A DNA stretch of 64,000 nucleotides from Aedes albopictus (lineage: Eukaryota > Arthropoda > Insecta > Diptera > Culicidae). The stretch spans positions 458,423,004 to 458,487,003 of the forward strand of contig NC_085137.1 in NCBI RefSeq assembly GCF_035046485.1, read 5' to 3'. Within the stretch, counting starts at the first letter, position 1. The number at the start of each line of letters is the position of its first letter. The translations under genes were made by a program, and so were the position numbers. The notes below the pieces were generated by a model. That model did no database searches, was not told the DNA's origin, and saw only the letters and a list, made by a program, of their open reading frames with translations. Positions 37,381 through 47,702 of the stretch are shown here, piece by piece.

Positions 37381-40300
37381 AGGGTGCTCTATTGAGTCTG
37401 AAGTCACTCTCGTTTAATCTTAATAACCCATAAATCACTTTCTCGCAATTCATATTTATTTCGTCTTCTTCTTATTGGCTCTGAAATTGTCCTCGACTCA
37501 TTATTCACTTATATCCCACATTCATATCACTCATATCACTTATATTCAGCATGTTTCCTATTTCCTCTTGACTACTCTGAATTCATTATAGTCATTAAAA
37601 TCTGCTAAGCCTTCTTGCTTCTTTTCTTCATCGCACATTCTTATTACTCCCAACTTGCTCTAGACTTAGTCTTGACTTATATACTCACTGTCAACCCATC
37701 CAAACTCCTCAGCGTACACTTTGTTTCAACAAACATTTAACTCAACTTAAGTTTACTTTTTATTGCCCTAGACTCATTCTTGACTCATTGTTTAAAGATT
37801 GTCTGCCTAGTCTCGTCCCATCTCAAATGCTCATGACTCACTCTATCGCAATTCACTCTCATCTCGCTTATGGCGACTCACTTTAAGTTTACATTCTACT
37901 ATAGATTTTCATGATCTATTGAGTATTAGCTCAACCTCGCACGCTATGTCTGAACCAGCAGATTATAAAAATTGAATGTACATCGGGTTTCTTTCCATAA
38001 AACATCAGTATTCAAGCTATATTTTCATTTGCAGAAGGTTTCAAAATATTCTATCGGGGAAATTTTGATTTTTCCATCTTTTTGACCGTTTTTCATACAA
38101 ATTTGCTTGAAATCCTCATTTTCGGTCAATTTCTCTCCCATACAAAATGTATGGAAAAATTTTCACCGATAGAATATTTTAAAACCTTCTGCAAATGAAA
38201 ATATAGCTTGAGTACTGATGTTTTATGGAAAGAAACCCGATGTACATTCAATTTTTATAATCTGCTGGTTCAGACATAGCGTGCCTCGTCCTATTCCAAT
38301 GCCTCACGACTCACTTTTTCGTAACTCACACTTATCTCACGTTCTCACGACAACGAATCGAAGGTGAGTAGTATGTCAAGAGTAAGTCTTGACATGCTTT
38401 AGGCTCATCTTCGACTCGTTGTCCAGAGATCGCTCAAATTTACATTTAGCGTTCGCTCGACTGCTCTCTACGATTAATCTTGTTCATTATCCCACTTCTT
38501 CAGATCAAACTCTACTTTCTCCAGACTAGCTCTAAACTCAGTCCTAACTCCTCAGACCCCCAAGCGCTCACTTTTTAGCGATTTACTTTTAGGTCACGCT
38601 ATTTTAGCTTTTAATTTGTTTGGACTTAGTTTTGACTTATTATCAGAAGTCAAGACTTTTTACTTACTCTAGATTTATTTCAATTCCTCATGACTAACTT
38701 TGTCGAAACTCACTCTCATTTACTTGCTCTAAAAATTCTTGGATCTTGACTTTTTATCCAATGGTTCTCGATTCACAATAAACCTATTCAGACTCACTAC
38801 AATCCTCTCCCAAGTGAGCTACGATTTGAACGACTTCTCGTTTTCTCATTATCTAATGATGGCTCACATTCACTCATTATTCAATGATTCTCGATTCACC
38901 CTCGTTCCATGTCTATTCTCAATATCTGGCGACTCACTTTTAGCTCGTTTTCCATTTTCTCGGATAATGGCGCATTACCACAGGGCCAACTTTGTCGAAA
39001 CTAACTCTCATTTACATGTTTGGTTCTTGACTCTTTATTCAATGGTTCTCGATTCCCAATCATTCCCTCCAGACTCACTACGATCCTCACCGAAGTAAGC
39101 TACGATCTTACCGCCTCAAGCTATCGTACTCACTTCGTGAGTCACTAGTCTTAACTCGCTGAATCACTAGACTTAACTCGCTCTCATCCATATCAACACC
39201 TCACGACTCATTTTTCTCACTATCCAATAATGGCTCACATTCGCTCATCATTCAATGATTCTCGATTCACTCTCGTCCCATGTCTATTCTCAATATCTGG
39301 CGACTTACTTTCAGCTCGTTTTCCATTTTCTCGAATAATGGCGCATTTCCTCATGACTAACTTTGTCGTATTCCTCTCATTTACTTGCTCTAGTAAGTCA
39401 TACCTCTTGGCTCTTTATGCAATGGTTCTCGATTCACAATCAATCCATCAAGACTCACTACGATTCTTACCCAAATGAGCTACGCTCTTAACGACTCACT
39501 TTACCGTACTCACTAAGTGAGTCACTAGTGAGACTTAACTCGCTCTCGTCCGTATCAACACCTCATAACCCATTTCTCGTTTTCTCATTATTCAATAATG
39601 GCTCACATTCGCTCATTATTCAATGTTTTTCGATTCACTCTCGTCTCATCTCTATTTAAAACTTCTCATTCACTGGTTACTCCCTTACAGATCATTTTCA
39701 TTTTACCTCGCGGCTCACATGAATCTTACTTTATTGTGTGAAGAGTGAGTTCAGAGCAAAACTCGCTCTTGACTCATTGTTTTATAATACTCAACTTTCG
39801 CAAGCTTCATTCCATTTCCTCACGACTCAGCTTGTAGCGACTCTTTTTCAGCTCACATTCTACTTCCTCTCATGACTTGGATCTGTATCTAGATTTCCCC
39901 TTTCTACTCACTTTTTTTCAAAACTCCTCACGGTTAATTATCTCTGGCGACTCACTTTCAGCTCATTTTATATTTACTCTGATATTTAATGTGCCTTAGA
40001 CTTATTCTTGGACGTATCATACAATCATTCTCGGCCCTCCCAAGCGTTCTTCACTTGGCCCTAATCCACTTTTACCGATTTTTAAATGATTTTAATGCAC
40101 TCTCAAAGTGTAGAATTAGCAAATTGTTAAAATACACATAAATAAAAAAAAATGCACTCTCAGCTCATCCGATTCTTTTATGATTTGCTATCTTGGGACT
40201 CACTTACAGGACAGCAAACAATACTCTTGACTTGCTCACTAGATCCACTCTTGACTCAATGTTCAATTCTTCTTGATTCCCTCACTCTGTTCAATTGCTC

Positions 40301-40860
40301 ACGGCTCATTTTCTCGCCATTAACCTTAAATTCGTAGCTTTCTACTTCCGCGGATTTACTCGTGTCTCATTACCAAACTCTCTCTTGATCCAGCCCATTT
40401 CTTACTATTTACTACCTCGCGACTCACTTGAATCTCACTTGATTGTATCAAGAGTGAGTTCAGAGCGAAACTCTCTCTTGACTCATTGTATTACAATTCC
40501 CAACTTTCTCAAGTTACATTCCAAATCCTCGCGACTTACTCTCAGCTCGCTTTCTACTTCACTTCTTGACTAGCTTTAGACTCACTCACCCGCTTTTGAG
40601 TCACTCGCCATCCGCATCCAGTTCTCAACGACACACTCTCACGAATCACTTTTAGCTCACATTCTACTTCCTGTCCTGATTTGGATCTAGATTTTCTCTT
40701 TTCACTCACTTTTATTTAAAACTATTCACTATTAATTCTCTCACGCAAACCACATCCATTAAGCTTTATTGTTACTCGCTAAACTTGTTGCAAACTTACT
40801 CCTGGCTTATAGTTTTCGACTAATTTTACTCATTTCGGGACTGATATGCGATTACAGCCT
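37381..40860. repeat. CTCACT-rich degenerate repeat field with ~370-bp duplications
   Basis: The plus strand is dominated by short variants of GACTCACTTTCAGCTCATTT and CTCGATTCACTCTCGTC. A longer unit is tandemly repeated: GGCTCACATTC(A/G)CTCATT occurs at 38861, 39232 and 39600 (spacings 371 and 368), each followed by related sequence including CAATGATTCTCGATTCA. Short open frames at 38739-39098 and 39230-39478 are copies of the same repeat, not genes. A foldback element is inserted at 37940. Confidence 0.8.
37940..38283. mobile_element. 344-bp foldback element with ~115-bp TIRs and 5-bp TSD
   Basis: The left arm starts CACGCTATGTCTGAACCAGC and the right arm ends GCTGGTTCAGACATAGCGTG. Inverted complementarity continues for over 110 bp (AGATTATAAAAATTGAATGT ... 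GAATATTTT region) with few mismatches, leaving a ~110-base centre. CCTCG flanks both ends (37935-37939 and 38284-38288). It has no coding capacity. The very similar arms suggest a recent or gene-converted element. Confidence 0.9.
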
Positions 40861-40913
40861 GTGCACCATCGTATACGATTAACGATTTTGCCTTTTTTCA
40901 CCAAATAGTATAT

Positions 40914-41810
40914 TTTTGCGTTGTTATCAGAAACCGCTCTCAGTTAGTATATGAACTTTATTCCGAAACTCTTCTGAAAAGTTAGTGAAGCAGAGTGATA
41001 TGTGAGGAGTTTAATGTGATTTCTGAGAAGTTATCTGTGCGAGAGCAATGGAAAGTGAGAGAGTGAGAAGTGAGGAGTATGAAGCAGTAAGGAGTAAGCA
41101 ATGTTAAGGTGAAGATATGGCGAAGCCAGACCTCAAATCGACTATCTCTGGATATCTTCATAGAGAATCTCAGGATATCGCCACATAGAATCTCTGATCT
41201 CCTGAGAGACTCGCTGGATATCTTCAGAGAGAATCTCAGCATATCTCCAGATATAATCTAAAGAGGGAATCTCTGCAAATGAAAATGTGGATATTTTCAG
41301 AGAGAATCTCTGGATATCTCTAGAGAGAATATCCGAATAACTCAAGAGAGAATCTCTGGACAGCTCCTGAGAGAATCTCTGGATTCTTTCAGAGATAATC
41401 TTTGGATATCTCCAGAGAGTTGATCTGGATGACTCTTGACAGAATCTCTGTATAACTTCAGAAAGAATCCTTGAATAACTCCAGATAGAATCTCTGAATA
41501 ACTTCAGAGAGAATCTCTGGATAACTCCAGAGAAGATCTCTGATCTTTAGAGAGAGCCTCTTATCTTCAGTCTATTTAGACGTTGTTATCAGAAACCGCT
41601 CTCGGTTAGTATACTTTATTCCGAAACTCTTCTTAGAAATGAGCAGAGCCAGAGTGATATGTGAGGAATTCAAAGTGATTGATGAAAAGTTATCTGTCAG
41701 AGAGCAATGAATAGTGAAGAGTGAGAAGTGAGGAGTATTAAGCTGTAAGGAGTAAGCAGTGAGATGTTAAGGTGAAGATGTGACGAAGCCAGACTTCAAA
41801 TTTACTACAG
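40914..41810 (+). repeat. ~230-bp direct duplication flanking array block C1
   Basis: CGTTGTTATCAGAAACCGCT at about 40918 recurs at about 41581. The two copies run in parallel through GAGTGATATGTGAGGA, AAGTTATCTGT, GAGAGCAATG, AGAAGTGAGGAGTAT and AAGCCAGAC, about 664 bp apart. Array block C1 lies between them. Confidence 0.85.
41120..41570. repeat. Minisatellite array C, block 1 (degenerate 23-bp units)
   Basis: Diverged copies of CCAGAGAGAATCTCTGGATA with 23-bp spacing, for example TCAGAGAGAATCTCTGGATA at 41297 and TCCAGAGAAGATCTCTGATC near 41526. It is older than the block at 43.6-44.7 kb. Confidence 0.85.
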
Positions 41811-41942
41811 CACCAATCTGAAGAACCAAATGTCGAATTGCACTGGAAAGTTGATCGTTTGATCACCGATGCGATGCGATAATTGGTTCTTCAGATTTGT
41901 GCTCTTGAAAATTTGAGGTCTGGCTCCGTCATATCTTCACCT
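41770..41942. mobile_element. 173-bp foldback MITE with ~60-bp TIRs and TA flanks
   Basis: The left arm AGGTGAAGATGTGACGAAGC...CAATCTGAAGAACCAA pairs with the right arm TTGGTTCTTCAGATTTG...GCTCCGTCATATCTTCACCT. TA flanks both ends (41768-41769, 41943-41944). A solo left arm occurs at about 41104-41143, and related centre sequence lies at about 1090-1160. It has no coding capacity. Confidence 0.8.
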
Positions 41943-41944
41943 TA

Positions 41945-42480
41945 TAAGTGAGTGGTTTGTGTGCAGTGATTTCTGAAGAATGAGCAATGTAGAGTGAGGA
42001 GTGAGAAGTGAGCTGTTAAGAGTGAGGCTGCAACAGTAAAGAATGATGATTGAGAAATCAGTTGTGAGGGATGTGCTGTGAAATGTGAGGAGTGAGAAGT
42101 AAGCAGTGTAGAGTGAAAAGTAAGAAGTGAGTAGTAAGGAAGGAGCAGTAAAAAGTGTGAAGTGTGAGAAGAAAAGAGTAAAAAAAGCGAACTCAGAAGT
42201 GAAGAGTGAAAAGTGTAAAAAATGAGCAAAGAAGTAGTGAAAGGAGAGAAATGAAGCTTGAATAGTGAGGAATAAGTACTGAAATGGGCAGCGAATGGTG
42301 GATGAGGAGTGAGTAAGAAGTGAGCAAAGTGAAAAGTGAGGGAAGAGGAGTACGAGTCAGTGCGGAGTGAGAAGTGAGCAGTGAAGAGTAAGAAATGAGA
42401 AATAAGCAAAGAGGAATGATAAATAAAAAATGAATAACAACTGTGAAATATGAAGTGTGAATTGAGAAGTGAGGAGTTTG
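41945..42480. repeat. AGTGAG-rich degenerate repeat
   Basis: Variants of GAGTGAGAAGTGAGCAGTGA fill this stretch. This is the opposite orientation of the CTCACT-rich field at 37.4-40.9 kb, so orientation switches near 40.9 kb. The minus-strand frame at 41942-42409 is a repeat translation. Confidence 0.75.
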
Positions 42481-43600
42481 TATCTCTTCAACAATCTATC
42501 TTCAAAGTTTGATAACTGAAAAGATCCCCTCTTCAGACCTTTCTACACCTATGACTCAATGTGTCTATTTGGCATTTGGAAGACCAGTAAACACATACAG
42601 TTCAGAAGAGATGCATGCCTGAATTCGAGATTTGATTGACGTCGAACAGTCGCAGAGCCGGAATCGCCCCGTCATAACCCGCCATGCCGCCATAGGTATT
42701 ACAGAGTCGTGAGTTCCCTCTGATTGCTCCAAGGTTATGGTTCTAAGATTCAATCGCAATCGTCATCATCGATCCGACACCACGACACCACGCTCCTGCT
42801 AGTGCAACACATCTTTCTTCTCCTCAATTCTCAATTTCCCGTGAAATTCGAACAAAGAACACTAGGCTTTCGGTTTCACCACGGTCGAAGGAGGCATGAT
42901 TGGAACGTCACGTTTGGTGTGCCGAGGCGGAGAGGAGAATCTATCGTGCACAATCTTCCTTCGTTGCGCAGCAGGCCCTTCGCTTCGCGTTCTTCGATTC
43001 CGTCCGAGGAGCGCGAGACGAGAGCCCATCGACTTTTAATAGCTCCGGTCCAAGACGGCGGCGGCGACGAAGACGACGACCGGATGCGACAAACATAGCA
43101 AGCGGCGCGATGAGTACACCCGTCGTAGAGCTATTGCTGCGATAGAGCTGGAAAATCATGTTTCCTCCGCAATTGCGCACGCTGTCGCGCCCCTTCTCTT
43201 GATCAACCGAGGAACGCAAACTGCAAAGTGCAAGTGCGTGATGAAAAGTGAAAAAAACGGGTAACCTGTGTGTGCAACTTGCTGCGAATAAATAAACATG
43301 CAGTAGGTACATAGCAGTAAAAGCAAACGGAAAAATGCTTCTGTAAAACGGCGGCGGCTTGGAAGAGGGACGGCGACGGACGCTTGCAATTATACCCTTC
43401 CTCAGAAGAGACTAGATCAACGCACAGCAAACTCGTTCTTCAAACAGCAGCTCACTGCCTACTTGGATCGACCGACAACGACAACCGCACAGCAGAAGAC
43501 TCTTCTTACTGCGTCACCATGCTCATCTGGATCTTCTGGTTACGAGATAGGAATGGAAGTGGTTGACACCGACATACATTGATGGAAGCGCGAGCCATCT
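42481..43600. other. Unique, CG-rich DNA
   Basis: Includes GGCGGCGGCGACG-type stretches near 43060. Competing short frames on both strands (42724-43098, 42900-43145, 42941-43312) have low-complexity or Arg-rich composition and no recognisable domain. No gene can be supported. Confidence 0.4.
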
Positions 43601-43609
43601 AGAGGTATT

Positions 43610-44655
43610 TCCACAGGAAATTTGTGGATCTTTTCGGTGAGAATCTCGGAATATCTTTCAATAGAATTTCTGGATATCTCACGAGAGAATGTCCGGATAT
43701 GCCCAAAGAAATTCTCTGGATATTGCCAGAGAGAATCTCTAGATAACTCTAGAGAAAATCTCTTGATAGCTCCAGAGAGAATCTCTAGATATCTCCAGAG
43801 AGAATCTCTGGATAACTTCAGAGAGAATGCCCGAATAACTCCTGAGAGAATATCTAAATAACTCCAGAAAGAATCTCTGGATAAATCCAGAGAGAATCTT
43901 TGGATAACTCCAGAGAGAATCTTTGGATAACTCCAGAGAGAATATCTGGATAATTCCAGAGAGAATATCTAGATAACTCCAGAAAGAATTTCTGGATGAC
44001 TACAGAGAGAATCTCTGGATAGCTCCAGAGAGAATCTCTGGATAGCTCCAGAGAGAATCTCTGGATAGCTTCAGAGAGAATCTCTGGATAGCTCCAGAGA
44101 GAATCTCTGAATTACTCCAGAGAGAATCTCTGTATTACTCCAGAGAGAATCTCTGGATAACTCCAGAGAGAATCTCTGGATAACTCCAGAGAGAATCTCT
44201 GGATGACTACAGAGAGAATCTCTGGATAACTCTAGAGAGAATCTCTGGATGACTCCAGAGAGAATCTCTGGATAACTCCAGAGAGAATCTCTGGATGACT
44301 CCAGAGAGAATCTCTGGATGACTCTAGAGAGAATCTCTGGATGACTCCAGAGAGAATCTCTGGATGACTCCAGAGAGAATCTCTGGATGACTCCAGAGAG
44401 AATCTCTGGATGACTCCAGAGAGAATCTCTGGATGACTCCAGAGAGAATCTCTGGATGACTCCAGAGAGAATCTCTGGATGACTCCAGAGAGAATCTCTG
44501 GATGACTCCAGAGAGAATCTCTGGATGACTCCAGAGAGAATCTCTGCATGACTCCAGAAAGAATCTCTGGATAACCCCAGAATTTCTGGATATCTCCAAG
44601 GAGATTCTCTGGATATCTCCAGAGAGAATCTCTGGATATCTCCAGAGACGAGATG
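43610..44655. repeat. Minisatellite array C, block 2: 23-bp CCAGAGAGAATCTCTGG units
   Basis: About 45 copies of CCAGAGAGAATCTCTGG plus ATGACT or ATAACT. Each unit is a perfect 7-3-7 inverted repeat (CCAGAGA-GAA-TCTCTGG) and a 6-base linker. The block at about 44230-44550 is the most homogeneous. The GACTAC variant recurs at 43998 and 44205, 207 bp (nine units) apart. The minus strand is stop-free for over 100 codons by composition only. Confidence 0.97.
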
Positions 44656-44939
44656 AAAATCTAATAATAAAAATCATCAAAGAGACTCTATGGATATTTC
44701 GAGGGAGCATCTACAAACACCTGCAGAAGTAAACATTGACACATGTTTTTCGAAAACGTTTGCACGACGAAACGATTACTAATCTTAAATTAATCTTTTA
44801 TCCCAACCGTTCCTTATCAATTTCGCTATCAACCAAAGTGACACAATTTCGCAATCAGCACAGCAGAATAGAAATAGAAATGATGTACAGGTCAGTCCAG
44901 TGCTCGAAGTTCTCCTGTGATGAACCCCCGTGCATCGTA
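44656..44939. other. Short unique stretch
   Basis: No feature is seen between array block C2 and the tRNA half. Confidence 0.4.
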
Positions 44940-44944
44940 GCCTT

Positions 44945-44978
<34 letters not shown>
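44940..44978 (+). pseudogene. tRNA-Asn 5' half joined to an A-rich tail
   Basis: Thirty-nine bases match tRNA-Asn exactly from base 1 through the last base of the anticodon loop (GCCTTCG...GGCTGTTAA). The 3' half is absent, and the sequence passes directly into a run of A and about 200 bases of A-rich DNA (44979-45190). The break point coincides with the anticodon loop, where cellular tRNA halves are cut. It is on the opposite strand to the three intact copies. It cannot make a working tRNA, though the A box is intact. Confidence 0.85.
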
Positions 44979-45190
44979 AAAAAAAACTTAAATCAAATTG
45001 TAGAATAAAATATAATAGAATAAAATGAAAAATAAAAACATTAATCAAAATTATTCAAAGTATAATAAAAAAATTAATGAAGCCAAATAAAACAAAACAA
45101 AACAAAATAAAGTAAAATAAAATAAAATAACGTAAAAAAAAAAACAAAACAAAACAAAAAACATAAAAAAATGAAAAAAAAATAAAATTT
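44979..45190. repeat. A-rich tail or low-complexity tract
   Basis: Mostly AAAATAAAAC, AAACAAAACAAAAT and similar. It may be an expanded and mutated poly-A tail of the tRNA-half insertion. No matching target duplication was found at its ends. Confidence 0.6.
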
Positions 45191-46059
45191 TAACACTTTA
45201 GGGTGTTCAATTTTAAGTAATTAATGAATTATCTTTGATGCCTAGTTCTAATGGATTTATTGGAAAAATCACATGATTTGCAAAAGTATGAAAATACGTA
45301 TGACAGACAAGACATTCTTTCGCGACATGATTCCAGTATCATCATCTGAAAGTCAATTCCTGTCCTCTTCAGTCATACGCCCGTAGTATCGTGCTTCGTA
45401 GAGTAGCCAGGCAGGACATTGAACCACTTTCGCCCGCATTTTGTATTACCTGCACGGAAACGTTGAATGTCACAACCCAGATGTTGCTGCAACCGCAGTC
45501 GCCAGTACAGTAGTGGTTGTTACTCGTGGTGCCGAGACTAGACTGGATCGATTATCGATCGATTAATAATAGCGACCGGTAAGTCAAGTTCCACCGATCC
45601 GACCAATCGATGAAAGGAAATTCAACCGCTGCAGGCAGGTGATTTGGATTTGGTGGAAGGTCAAACGTGGAATGAAATGGCTCTACGTCACCGTCTTTGA
45701 TTCGTTTGAATTTAATTGAAACGAAATTCACGTTGATTGATTGAATCGCGGTGGTCACGTTTTCCGATGGCGGCGTGGAATCTAAATTTATTACTGTTAA
45801 GCAGGAAAATGAATACCTGTACAGTGGTAACCAAAATATTTCGCAATTTTATATTTTTTAAATAACCAAATATGGAGATCGAGAAAGTCGATACCTTCAG
45901 AGAAAGCCTCTGCTTACATAGGCGCCAACTTAGGGGGGCAAGCATGGTTTTGCCCCTCCCCCCCCAATATTTGACGATTTTTCAATTTTCCCATACAAAA
46001 AATCAGAAAAAAACCTAGCTTTGCCCTCCAATAATTTCACCAAGTTGACACATCTGTCT
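45191..46059. other. Unique DNA with a possible small insertion at its right end
   Basis: No gene is seen. ATCGATTATCGATCGATTA (about 45547) is a local palindrome-rich spot. At about 45925-46059 a C-rich segment (TTAGGGGGGCAAGC...) interrupts array C3. CTGCTTACAT on its left and CTGCTTATAT on its right may be its target duplication. Confidence 0.35.
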
Positions 46060-46590
46060 GCTTATATTCAGAGAGAGCCTTTGAGTATCTTCAGATATCT
46101 CTCCCCGAAAAGTCTACCTCCAGAGAGAGAGAGAGAAAGAGAGAGAGACTTTGGATACCTCCAGAGAGAATCTCTGATTATCATCAGAGAGAATCTCTGA
46201 ATATCATCAGAGAGAATCTCTGGATATCTCTAGAGAGAATCTCTGGATATCTCCAGAGAGAATTTCTGGATATCTCCAGAGACAATCTCTGGATATCTCC
46301 AGAGAGAATCTCTGAATATCTCCAGAGATAATGTTTGGATATGTTCAGAGAGAAATTTTGGATATCTCCAGAGAGAATCTCTGGATATCTCCAGAGAGAA
46401 TCTCTGGATATCTCCAGAGAGAATCTCTGGATATCTCTAGAGAGAGTCTCTGGATGTCTCTAGAGAGAGCCTCTCTAGAATTTTCTCAGGGAGAGTCTTT
46501 GAATACTTCCAAAGAGAGTCGGGAATCTTCAGATAATGTTTCTGAAAGGTTACAGATAGAGAGAGTCTCTCAGAATATCCATAGGAAGTT
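46060..46590. repeat. Minisatellite array C, block 3
   Basis: CCAGAGAGAATCTCTGGATATCT units (23 bp) run from about 46150, cleanest at 46190-46440, then diverge into AGAGAGAGTCTCTGGATG types. The linker is ATATCT instead of the ATGACT common in block 2. A GA-rich run (AGAGAGAGAGAAAGAGAGAG) sits at about 46122-46147. Confidence 0.93.
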
Positions 46591-47628
46591 CCCAATGTCT
46601 CCAGTAGGTAATCCAGTAACACCTGAAAGCTGATCATTTAGGATGACGATAAAAAAGAGACAAATCATCTGAGCATCACTGTACACAGCCTCCCTTATCG
46701 CTTTTCCCAAGCCGCGACGACCGGAAAGTAGGGTGTGAAAATCGAAAGAAATCGAAACTGAATGCACATGGATTGTTGTAAGTATGTACCGGTGCGCGCA
46801 TATTTGCATCGTTAAACAAGAGAATGTGCATTGTAACGTGAGTTCGAAGACGGTAATTAATGTCGTTTTCGTTTTTGATTCAGTTCCAACCTGGGTTGGT
46901 ACTGGATGAGATCACAGTTTCAACCCCAACCCGACCTCGGTTTCGCTTGTACTAAAGTTTGTTTGACGTTTGTTTGTTTACACATTTTCCGCCAATCCAG
47001 TTCCAACCCAGGTTCAAAAACGAATTCGACATAAGTATCATCATCACCACAGCTCGCTAGTGCTCCACTCGACTCGATGGAGATTAATCTCTCTAGCGGA
47101 ATGAATAGATAATGTGGGAGGAGGGGCCCGAGCGATATCGCGCGAATTAACTCTCTCGAATGCCTTTTGATTTCCACTCAATCAACCAATTAGGAGGCAT
47201 TTTCCGACTGTGGGGATGAATGGCGATTGATAGTGGAAAATTTGCATATCATCATAAGAAATGGATGCTTTATTAACGTGATCGCTGAACGTGAGGTAAA
47301 AATGAACGATTCAATAAATTATTAGTCCGGCACGCATATTATTTTTGCTTTTTTTTCATCTAAAATCGAAAAAAAAGAAAAAAAAAATAAAAAAATATAA
47401 AAATTGTAAAAAATGAAAACAAAAAACATACAAACATATATTTATCCATTGAATAACATTGATTAGCCTATTTTTTTCTTTTTTTCCTTTCATCAGAGTT
47501 AAGAAAAAAAAGTAATAAAATAAATAAATTAAAAAATTGAAAATGTAACAAAAATTCACAATTGGACACACATTTTCTTCAGATCAAACTGTATATATTC
47601 ACGAGCTAGTAAACAATGCAAAAAATTT
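46591..47628. other. Unique DNA with an A/T low-complexity patch
   Basis: Unique sequence to about 47340, then A-rich and T-rich runs at 47345-47560. No recognisable gene. Confidence 0.4.
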
Positions 47629-47645
47629 CGCCCCCGGGTGGACTC

Positions 47646-47697
<52 letters not shown>

Positions 47698-47702
47698 AAG
47701 GC
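47629..47702 (-). tRNA. tRNA-Asn (GTT), copy 3
   Basis: Identical over 74 bases to the copies at 14072 and 25327: anticodon GTT, full cloverleaf, intact A and B boxes. A T6 run begins a few bases after the gene (complement of 47621-47627 region). Flanks are unrelated to the other copies. The antisense frame over it is the same artefact as at copy 2. Confidence 0.97.
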
